From NCBI RefSeq assembly GCF_000953825.1, contig NZ_BBUL01000086.1, positions 62,001 through 126,000 on the forward strand: a stretch of 64,000 bases of DNA, read 5' to 3'. The translations under genes were made by a program, and so were the position numbers. The stretch comes from Cellvibrio sp. OA-2007. GTDB taxonomy: Bacteria; Pseudomonadota; Gammaproteobacteria; Pseudomonadales; Cellvibrionaceae. This document shows, piece after piece, positions 17,928 to 25,462 of this stretch. The first letter of the stretch is position 1. Every line of letters starts with the position of its first letter. The notes under the pieces were generated by a model that was given only the letters and a program-made list of their open reading frames with translations, had not been told where the DNA came from and made no database searches.

Positions 17928-20198
17928 TCATTCATTTGCATCGGACGCAACCGGGCGGATTAATCGTGTTAAGCCGGTTTCGCGCAATTCGCGGGCGATA
18001 TGCTCGCGGATAAGCTCACCATTAGACATCCGCATCACTTCGTCGAGCAATTGTTTGGCGCGCTCAAAAGTAATGCCGCGAATCACCGATTTTACCTTGG
18101 GCAAGTTGGTGGCATTCATTGAAAGCACATCGTACCCCATGGCCATCAATAAAATGGCAGCCCCCGGATCACCCGCCAATTCACCACAGATGCTGACACT
18201 TATACCCGCATCATGTGCCGCGTACACGATGTATTGAAGGGCCCGCAAAACGGCGGGATGAAATGCCTGATAAAGATCGGCCACCTGAGCATTGTTGCGA
18301 TCCACCGCCAATAAATACTGGGTGAGATCGTTGCTGCCAACCGAGAGAAAATCCACCCGGCGCGATAATTCCGGCGCGAGATAAACAGCTGCCGGCACTT
18401 CAATCATCACCCCGATCTGCGGCTTGCGCACCCTATAACCTTCTTCAAGCAGCTCTTTATGTACGCGCTGGATAAGTGCCTTGGAAGCATCCACCTCTTG
18501 CATATTGGTGATCATTGGCAAGAGGATGCGCAGATTATCCAAACCTTCACTCGCCTTAATCATGGCGCGAATTTGCGCCAGAAAAATCTCGGGGTGATCG
18601 AGGGTAACACGAATACCGCGCCAACCAAGGAAAGGGTTGTCTTCTTCAATCGGGAAATAGGGCAAGGCTTTATCACCACCTATGTCCAAGGTCCGCATAG
18701 TGACCGAGTGAGGCGCAAAAGCCTCCAACTGTTCACGATAGATGGCGCGCTGCTCTTCCTCACTGGGAAAACGATCGCGCAGCAGGAAAGGCACCTCGGT
18801 ACGGTACAAGCCCACACCTTCAGCACCACGTTCCAGCGAACGCAGCACATCGGCCATCAGTCCGGTATTCACATGCAGCGGCAGACGATAGCGATCTTTG
18901 GTTTCACACGGCAGATCCTTGAGCGCCTCCAAGCCTTTTACCAGCGCCTGCTCCTCAAGGAATATCGCCTTGTACTGCTTGCGCAATTGCGCGCTGGGGT
19001 CGCAGTAAACCGTGCCCTTGTAGCCGTCTACGATAATCGGGCGCCCATCCATTTGGGTAAAGGGTAAATCCACCGCGCCCATCACTGTTGGAATATCCAT
19101 CGCCCGCGCCAAAATGGCGACATGGGAGTTGGACGAACCCAGTACCGACACCAAACCGGCCAGCTTTTCTTTGGGGATCTCACCCAGCATTGAGGCGGTC
19201 AGCTCTTCACCGATCAGGATGGTTTTATCGGGATACACACGGGTCTTTTGATTGGATTCTTGTAGATACTCCAACACGCGCCGCCCCAGATCGCGCAGAT
19301 CTGTCGCCCGCTCGCGCAAGTAAGGGTCGTTCATGCTGTTAAAAATATTTTCGTGCTCGAGGATGACCTCGCTCCAGGCATAGGAGGCGTTGGCCCCTTT
19401 GCGGATGCGTTCGGTCACTTCGCCACCAAGAGATGCGTCATCCAGCATCGCCAAATAAGCATCGAATAAAGCTTGTTCTTCGCGATTAATGCGCGCCTTT
19501 AACTGCTCGCCGAGGGATTTAATATCCTCGCGCACCGCCATCAAACTGCGCAGGAAAAACGCGATTTCTTCATCTACATCTTTACAGGGCTGATAGCGCA
19601 CCGAGCGCAGGTCGGCTGATGGCGTAATCACCACCGCCTCCCCTATCGCAATACCTGAGGCGCCAGAGACACCGATGAATTTTGTTTGGGTCGCCTTGGC
19701 TCCCACCGGCACGACACCACCGGTTGCTTCCGCATGCGCAATGACACCGGCGAGCTGCGCCGACATAGTGACAAGAAATGCCTCTTCGCCCTCGTCAAAA
19801 CGACGTTGTTCGACTTGCTGAACGACTAATACACCGAGCACTTTACGGTGATGGATAATGGGCACACCAAGAAAAGATCGATAGCGCTCCTCACCGGTTT
19901 CAGGAAAGTATTGATAGCTGGGGTGTGCCTCTGCGTGCTCGAGGTTGATCGGCTCTTCGCGCACCACTACGCGCCCTACCAAGCCCTCACCAGCAGCCAA
20001 ACGCACCTTACCGACCGCATCAGTATTGAGGCCATCGGTGGCCATCAGCACATAGTCGCCTTTGGCATCGCGCAAGTAGACAGAGCAAACCTGCGTGGTC
20101 ATCACTTGCTTCACCCGCGTAACAATAATCGCCAGCGCGGTTTTCATATCGCGCGCGGCGTTTACTTCCAGAACGATGGAGCGGAGTGAATTTAGCAT
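17928..20198 (-). CDS. ptsP: Phosphoenolpyruvate-protein phosphotransferase PtsP (EI-Ntr)
   Basis: A 756-residue enzyme I of the nitrogen PTS. An N-terminal GAF domain (about 1-150) distinguishes it from sugar EI. The phospho-histidine region is SSNSHVAILARAMDIP (His about residue 359). The C-terminal PEP-binding barrel has GVGLYRTEVPFLLRDRFP, RTLDIGGDKALPYF, NPFLGWRGIR and the late active-site SVGSNDLTQYLLAVDR and SICGELAGDP. It passes phosphate from PEP to NPr and EIIA-Ntr for regulation of nitrogen, potassium and stress responses. It lies 40 bases after rppH, the normal gammaproteobacterial order. Confidence 0.96.
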   Translation of the reverse strand: MLNSLRSIVLEVNAARDMKTALAIIVTRVKQVMTTQVCSVYLRDAKGDYVLMATDGLNTDAVGKVRLAAGEGLVGRVVVREEPINLEHAEAHPSYQYFPETGEERYRSFLGVPIIHHRKVLGVLVVQQVEQRRFDEGEEAFLVTMSAQLAGVIAHAEATGGVVPVGAKATQTKFIGVSGASGIAIGEAVVITPSADLRSVRYQPCKDVDEEIAFFLRSLMAVREDIKSLGEQLKARINREEQALFDAYLAMLDDASLGGEVTERIRKGANASYAWSEVILEHENIFNSMNDPYLRERATDLRDLGRRVLEYLQESNQKTRVYPDKTILIGEELTASMLGEIPKEKLAGLVSVLGSSNSHVAILARAMDIPTVMGAVDLPFTQMDGRPIIVDGYKGTVYCDPSAQLRKQYKAIFLEEQALVKGLEALKDLPCETKDRYRLPLHVNTGLMADVLRSLERGAEGVGLYRTEVPFLLRDRFPSEEEQRAIYREQLEAFAPHSVTMRTLDIGGDKALPYFPIEEDNPFLGWRGIRVTLDHPEIFLAQIRAMIKASEGLDNLRILLPMITNMQEVDASKALIQRVHKELLEEGYRVRKPQIGVMIEVPAAVYLAPELSRRVDFLSVGSNDLTQYLLAVDRNNAQVADLYQAFHPAVLRALQYIVYAAHDAGISVSICGELAGDPGAAILLMAMGYDVLSMNATNLPKVKSVIRGITFERAKQLLDEVMRMSNGELIREHIARELRETGLTRLIRPVASDANE

Positions 20199-20237
20199 AG
20201 GGCGTGTCGATCAAACCTGTCGGTAGAGTTGCTTATA

Positions 20238-20765
20238 TTATGTATTGATTAGCGAACGCGAGCTGCGATCTTCAAGATGCGCGTGGAACAATGACAACTC
20301 TTTCAGCGCCCGGCGATAAACATCGCGCTTGAAAGAGACGACTTTGCCCAGAGGATACCAGTAACTGACCCAGCGCCAGTCATCAAACTCGGCGCGACCA
20401 CCATTATTGAGACTCACCTTTGCATCCTCACTCATCATGCGCAGCAAAAACCATTTTTGTTTTTGGCCGACACACAAGGGTAAAGAGTTGTGACGCACCA
20501 ACCTGTGCGGTAGACGATAGCGCAGCCAACCACGGGTACAGGCCAGTATTTGCACATCCTCTGGCCGCAACCCAACCTCCTCATGTAGCTCGCGATAGAG
20601 CGCCTGCTCAGGCGTCTCATTCGGGTTAATGCCGCCTTGTGGAAATTGCCAAGCATCCTGACCGCCTACGCGCCGAGCCCAGAGCAACTGCCCCTGATCA
20701 TTGGTCAAAATAATACCCACATTAGGGCGAAATCCGTCGGAATCTATCACGGGGGAATTATCCAT
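20238..20765 (-). CDS. rppH: RNA pyrophosphohydrolase
   Basis: A 175-residue Nudix hydrolase that removes pyrophosphate from the 5' triphosphate end of mRNA and so triggers RNase E-dependent decay. The Nudix box is [20 protein letters not shown] followed by VGL, and the N terminus [14 protein letters not shown] is typical of RppH. I start at MDNSPVID, because the open frame extends another 21 codons upstream with no family resemblance. The ribosome site is weak. Confidence 0.93.
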   Translation of the reverse strand: MDNSPVIDSDGFRPNVGIILTNDQGQLLWARRVGGQDAWQFPQGGINPNETPEQALYRELHEEVGLRPEDVQILACTRGWLRYRLPHRLVRHNSLPLCVGQKQKWFLLRMMSEDAKVSLNNGGRAEFDDWRWVSYWYPLGKVVSFKRDVYRRALKELSLFHAHLEDRSSRSLINT

Positions 20766-20982
20766 ATAAAAGGTTTTGCTGTGGCAGAAAACAAAACTCC
20801 AGCGATAAAGAGCGGACATGTTCCACAAAACAGCGTTTTCCGCACTATATCAGGCTTACCCAAAGCCGCAACCCTGAATCTTGGAAATGGTTTTCGTTGA
20901 GCGCGCTCGCCGCTGCCGCTATTCTAGCGCCCCGTTGTAACAACTTCGGCAATGATTCACTTCATCTATATGAGGAACGCGT

Positions 20983-21636
20983 GTGGCACTGGCTATTTTT
21001 GATCTCGACAACACCTTGATTGCAGGCGACAGCGACCACAGCTGGGGCGTATTTCTAGTAGAAAAGCAGTTAGTGGACGCCGAAACCTATCGCCTCGCCA
21101 ACGATGGCTTTTATGCCGATTACAAAAATGGCACGCTCGATATCCGCGCTTATTTGCAATTTTCACTCGCGCCATTAACCCAGCACAGCATGGCAGAGCT
21201 GCAAAAATTACACGCAGAATTTATGCGCGACCACATCGAACCACTGATGCTGCCCAAAGCCGAAGCGCTGTTACAACACCACCGCGATCAAGGCGATCAC
21301 CTGCTGATCATTACCGCCACCAATGGTTTTGTGACTCGGCCTATCGCCAAACGTCTAGGGGTTGATGACATTCTGGCAACTGATCCAGAAGTGATAGATG
21401 GCGCTTACACCGGCAATTTTGTTGGCGAACCCTGCTTTCAGGCGGGCAAGATCACTCATCTGCATGAATGGTTGAAGCACAATCATCATTCATTAAAGGG
21501 CGCTTACTTTTACAGTGATTCGATTAATGATTTGCCGCTGCTGGAACAGGTTGATCATCCAATCGTGGTGGATGCAGACGAGAAGCTTACGGCTATAGCC
21601 CGCGAGCGCAATTGGAAACCAATAAGCCTGCGCTAG
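20983..21636 (+). CDS. HAD-IB family phosphatase (SerB-like)
   Basis: A 217-residue cytoplasmic phosphatase of the HAD superfamily. Motif I is FDLDNTLIAGDS (nucleophile Asp plus general acid), motif II is IITATNGF, motif III/IV is YFYSDSINDLPLLE. A helical cap lies between motifs I and II. This subfamily hydrolyses small phosphomonoesters such as phosphoserine or histidinol phosphate; the substrate is not fixed by sequence. It starts at GTG after a GAGGA site, divergent from rppH, as in Pseudomonas. Confidence 0.85.
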   Translation: MALAIFDLDNTLIAGDSDHSWGVFLVEKQLVDAETYRLANDGFYADYKNGTLDIRAYLQFSLAPLTQHSMAELQKLHAEFMRDHIEPLMLPKAEALLQHHRDQGDHLLIITATNGFVTRPIAKRLGVDDILATDPEVIDGAYTGNFVGEPCFQAGKITHLHEWLKHNHHSLKGAYFYSDSINDLPLLEQVDHPIVVDADEKLTAIARERNWKPISLR

Positions 21637-21671
21637 GCAGGCTTATTGATGAGAAGAAACACCCTCTTTAA

Positions 21672-22865
21672 CTAAGCTAAATAGACCCGCGCAAATACCG
21701 CTTTTAAGTAGTCAGTTTCAGGAATGGCCGGATGAATCGGATGATCCGGCCCCTGCCCGCCCTGCCCGATAATCTGTACATGGCGATCCAAATGGCGGCC
21801 AGATGCACGCACTATCTCCAGCAAGGTATCTTTGCCCAAATGCATCGAACAGGATGCCGACACCAGCAAGCCGTCGCGCCCTAACAAGCGCATACCCAAT
21901 TCATTGATGTGGCGATACGCCGCCTCACCAGCTTTTTGATCTTTGCGCTTTTTGATGAACGCCGGTGGGTCAAGCACAACCACGTCGAAGCGCTCATCGC
22001 TGGCGATCAGCTCTTTCAGCACATCTATCGCCTTACCCTGAATCGCCCCAACCCGGTCGGCAACACCATTAAGCTGAGCATTTTCCAGAACCGCATCAGT
22101 AGCTGACTCCGATGCATCCACACAAATAACCTCGCTCGCGCCTGCAACTGCCGCTTGCACTCCCCAGCCACCGATATAGGAAAACACATCCAGCACGCGC
22201 TTACCTTGCACGTACTGCTGCAATTGCGCGCGGTTCATGCGGTGATCGTAAAACCAACCCGTCTTTTGCCCCGCCTGTACTGGCGCCATAAACCGCGTGC
22301 CGTTTTCCACCAGCTCAACTGAATCCGGCACTTCGCCGTAGGCAACTTGGGTGTACTCCGGCAACCCTTCCAACACCCGCGCGCTATGCTCATTGGCAAG
22401 CAAAACACCCTGCGGATTCAGCACCTGCACCAGCGCTTCGACAATTTCATCCCTCACCAACTCCATTCCAGCACTGGCAATTTGCACTACTAAATAATCG
22501 CCAAAACGATCCACCACTAGCCCCGGCAGCAAATCGGCATCGCCGTAGATCAAGCGATAAAAAGGCTCATCAAACGCCAGTTCACGCAGCGCCAATGATT
22601 GCTTGATGCGGTGCACCAAGAGGGATTTATTGAGCGGATATTTTTCATCGCGGCTCACCAAGCGCCCGCAGATCAAACCATTGGGATTAATCAGTGCAAT
22701 GCCAAGCAGCTTGCCGCTATTGGTTGTCACCAGTGCTTGTTGCCCCATAGAAAACGATTTCAGCGGTGATTTCGCGGTATCCACCTCGTTGCTGTAAATC
22801 CATAAATGGCCCAGCTTTAAACGGCGATCCGCTTGGGAGTTAAGAACAAGGGTAGGCAGACTCAT
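21672..22865 (-). CDS. rlmI: 23S rRNA m5C1962 methyltransferase
   Basis: A class I SAM-dependent methyltransferase of the RlmI type, with an N-terminal PUA-like domain (RRLKLGHLWIYSNEVD), an EEHAD-like central part, the SAM-binding VLDVFSYIGGWGVQAA, and the catalytic VVLDPPAFIKKRKD and SASCSMHL segments. It methylates a cytosine of 23S rRNA. I use the ATG giving MSLPTLVL; a GTG four codons upstream is also possible. It ends 35 bases from the convergent HAD gene, with no hairpin seen between them. Confidence 0.9.
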   Translation of the reverse strand: MSLPTLVLNSQADRRLKLGHLWIYSNEVDTAKSPLKSFSMGQQALVTTNSGKLLGIALINPNGLICGRLVSRDEKYPLNKSLLVHRIKQSLALRELAFDEPFYRLIYGDADLLPGLVVDRFGDYLVVQIASAGMELVRDEIVEALVQVLNPQGVLLANEHSARVLEGLPEYTQVAYGEVPDSVELVENGTRFMAPVQAGQKTGWFYDHRMNRAQLQQYVQGKRVLDVFSYIGGWGVQAAVAGASEVICVDASESATDAVLENAQLNGVADRVGAIQGKAIDVLKELIASDERFDVVVLDPPAFIKKRKDQKAGEAAYRHINELGMRLLGRDGLLVSASCSMHLGKDTLLEIVRASGRHLDRHVQIIGQGGQGPDHPIHPAIPETDYLKAVFARVYLA

Positions 22866-23210
22866 GGCAAGGCTCACATAGCAAAAAAAGTGAGCGGATT
22901 ATAAGCCTTGTGCGACTGGGACACAGAATTAAAAATGCGCCAACTGCAAAATGCGTCAGCAGGGCGAGCAAAATGACAGGGAAAATGCTAAGAAACGCAC
23001 AAATATCGGGTGTTTTGAATGCAGGAGCACGTTTTTTGAACGCTTAGCACTTTATCATTGAAAAGATATGAGCTAACGTTAGCTGTGGCCATAAGTCCCA
23101 ATAGGCTCAAGAGCTTAGCGCAGACTCTTTATGCCATTTATACCATCGAATTCAATACCAGCCGCCGCCTTATAATCACTTTACGGCGGTCGGTAACCTA
23201 GGAAGACATC
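22866..23210. promoter_or_regulatory. Divergent intergenic region with AGCTAACGTTAGCT palindrome
   Basis: The 345-base spacer between rlmI and the surface lipoprotein contains a perfect 14-base palindrome AGCTAACGTTAGCT at 23071-23084, about 125 bases before the lipoprotein start. It could be an operator. An AGGAAG ribosome site precedes the lipoprotein. I see no RNA gene or other element here. Confidence 0.3.
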
Positions 23211-25151
23211 ATGCATACTCTAAAAACGACGACGATTGTCAGTGCAGCATTCATCAGCCTGCTACTCTCCGCTTGCGGTGGTTCCGGTTCACCTATATCC
23301 AATCAAGGTTCAAGCAGTGTTAGTTCAGGTACTGTAGACACCACCACTCCAACAGCCATTGGACTAGGCAGCGGCACCACCTTTGCTGCAGGTCAAATCG
23401 GCGTAGGTATAGGTAGCACCACACTATCCCCTGGCGGCAGCACCACATTGACCGTGAATGTGGTGAGCCCAACCAATACGCTGGTGACCAACCCTATCAA
23501 CATTACTTTTAACTCAGTGTGTGTTGCGGCAGGTGAAGCCACCCTCAAATCTGGCGACGCCACCACCAACAGCGTTTCAACCAATAATGGTCAAGCCACT
23601 ATTACCTACACGGCTAATGGCTGCGTAGGTAACGACGAGATCACCGCTAGCGCTACTTTAGGCGGCACCACCAAAACAGCAAAAGCGACCTTAAATATAG
23701 CGTCCGACACCATCCAAACCGTATCCTTTATTGATGCGATTCCCACCTTGGTAAACCTGAAAGGTACAGGCGGTGGAGAAACATCCATTGTGCGCTTCCG
23801 CGTGCTCGGTGGCACTGGCGCGCCCATGAAAGATATAGATATAGATTTCTCTCTCAGTACCTCAGTCGGCGGTCTAAGCCTGACCAATACCACTGCCAAG
23901 ACAGATAAGTCAGGCTATGCAATTACCACCGTACAAGCCGGCGCTGTAGCAACCACCGTGCGCGTTACTGGTAAAGCGCGCGGCACTGAGATATCAACTC
24001 AATCAAATCAATTAATTGTATCCACTGGTATTCCCGATCAAGACAGTATGTCCTTGTCAGCCAGCAAACCGATTCCTATCGGTGCCTGGAATTACGATGG
24101 CATAGAATCACAAATCACCATTCGTATGGCTGATGCATTTAATAACCCACCACCCAACGGCACTGCCGTCACCTTTACCACTGAGGGCGGCGCAATTGTC
24201 TCTGGCTGCCCAACAGTAGATGGTGCCTGTACCGTGAGATGGGTAAGCCAGGCTCCAAAGCCCACTCGCAACAGCGCCAACAACAGTGTTGAACGTATTC
24301 TCTGCGTGGACAATCTAGGCGATCCAGTTGCCGACTCAGCAGCCTGTGCTTTGGAGCGTGCCGGCCGAGTAACTATTCTGGCTACAGCAATTGGCAATGA
24401 AAGCTTTATCGATGCCAATGGCAATGGCTATTTCGATAAAGGAATCGATATATTCAAATCATTCAATGATGGCGGCAATTGCGATGCAAACGTACCGCCG
24501 TCCTCAGCTAAAACACCCTCAAACTCCAGTGTTATACCTTGTGATGATTTAGTCGAAGCCTACCTAGACAAAAATGAAAACAGAAAGCGTGACAGCGATG
24601 AAGAATTCACCGACTTCAACAAAGACAACGCTCACTCAATTGAAAACGGCATGTACAACGGCGTCCTTTGCCAAATAGAGGGCGATGGCTGCACCAAAAC
24701 TGGTGTAACAATTCGCGAAGACTTACTGCTGATTATGAATAGCACCAACATGCTCTATCGCAACGGTGTATTTCCCTTTATTACAGCCAATGTAAAACTC
24801 AAACCAACACCACAAGGCTCATCAAGTGCGGCATCATCTGGCGCTTCATCATCTTCAGGTAACGGCGGCCCCGACTTCAAAAGCATCTGGTTTTGGATGG
24901 CAGATGAGAACGGCCATGGCTTACCAGAGGGCACCACCTTGTCACTTGACACAGCCAATCTTAAAAACGCCGAGGCTACCATTGGCCTGAAGGGGCCAAT
25001 TGCGGCATCACTTGCGCCAGCGAAAGTATTCGTGACAGTAGTAGCAGGAGCAACCGGCATCCCTTTCGGAACGTTCAATATCGACATCAAAGTGCCAACT
25101 CCTAGCGGCACAGTGACATACACACAAACGGTTGTAGTTAGCGCCGAATAG
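23211..25151 (+). CDS. Surface lipoprotein with Ig-like (Big) repeats and a serine-rich linker
   Basis: A 646-residue lipoprotein (lipobox LLSAC, Cys22). After a short S/T-rich linker come repeated beta-sandwich modules of the bacterial Ig-like type (for example STTLTVNVVSPTNTLVTNP and ITIRMADAFNNPPPNGTAV). Two calcium-loop-like motifs follow: DANGNGYFDKGID near residue 401 and DKNENRKRDSDEEF near 453. A serine/alanine/glycine linker (about 536-555) leads to a last Ig-like domain. Serine linkers are typical of Cellvibrio secreted proteins. No catalytic motif is visible; an adhesin or scaffold role is a guess. It is a single gene, closed by a strong terminator. Confidence 0.75.
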   Translation: MHTLKTTTIVSAAFISLLLSACGGSGSPISNQGSSSVSSGTVDTTTPTAIGLGSGTTFAAGQIGVGIGSTTLSPGGSTTLTVNVVSPTNTLVTNPINITFNSVCVAAGEATLKSGDATTNSVSTNNGQATITYTANGCVGNDEITASATLGGTTKTAKATLNIASDTIQTVSFIDAIPTLVNLKGTGGGETSIVRFRVLGGTGAPMKDIDIDFSLSTSVGGLSLTNTTAKTDKSGYAITTVQAGAVATTVRVTGKARGTEISTQSNQLIVSTGIPDQDSMSLSASKPIPIGAWNYDGIESQITIRMADAFNNPPPNGTAVTFTTEGGAIVSGCPTVDGACTVRWVSQAPKPTRNSANNSVERILCVDNLGDPVADSAACALERAGRVTILATAIGNESFIDANGNGYFDKGIDIFKSFNDGGNCDANVPPSSAKTPSNSSVIPCDDLVEAYLDKNENRKRDSDEEFTDFNKDNAHSIENGMYNGVLCQIEGDGCTKTGVTIREDLLLIMNSTNMLYRNGVFPFITANVKLKPTPQGSSSAASSGASSSSGNGGPDFKSIWFWMADENGHGLPEGTTLSLDTANLKNAEATIGLKGPIAASLAPAKVFVTVVAGATGIPFGTFNIDIKVPTPSGTVTYTQTVVVSAE

Positions 25152-25168
25152 AGTTAACCACTTAAATC

Positions 25169-25200
25169 AAAAGCCCTCCGCTTCATCACGGGGGGCTTTT
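25169..25200 (+). terminator. Terminator of the Ig-like lipoprotein gene
   Basis: AAAAGCCCTCCG / CGGGGGGCTTTT hairpin with T-tail, starting 18 bases after the stop codon. Confidence 0.88.
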
Positions 25201-25400
25201 ATGCCGCCAAGCTAAGCTGCTGGTAACAGGGCAGGAGCAAGCAAATTAGTCCACCTGCGACTGCCCCGTCTAACTTCTATTTGAGAGTAACTATAAGGAA
25301 ACAGGATTACAGCGTTGAATGTGGATTGGAAATGCGCTGGACTCAGCACATCATTTATTACAACGCTCATCACATAGTTTGCGAAAATCACCAACAAAAA

Positions 25401-25430
25401 AACCGGAGCCATTTCTGACTCCGGTTTTTT
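25401..25430 (-). terminator. Bidirectional terminator of the TonB receptor-GH5-like operon
   Basis: Stem AACCGGAG / CTCCGGTT flanked by A-run and T-run, 33 bases beyond the stop of the GH5-like gene. The rest of the spacer (25201-25400) shows no gene or clear site. Confidence 0.85.
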
Positions 25431-25462
25431 ATTTCTATGTTTATTTAACGCAGGTTAAGAAC

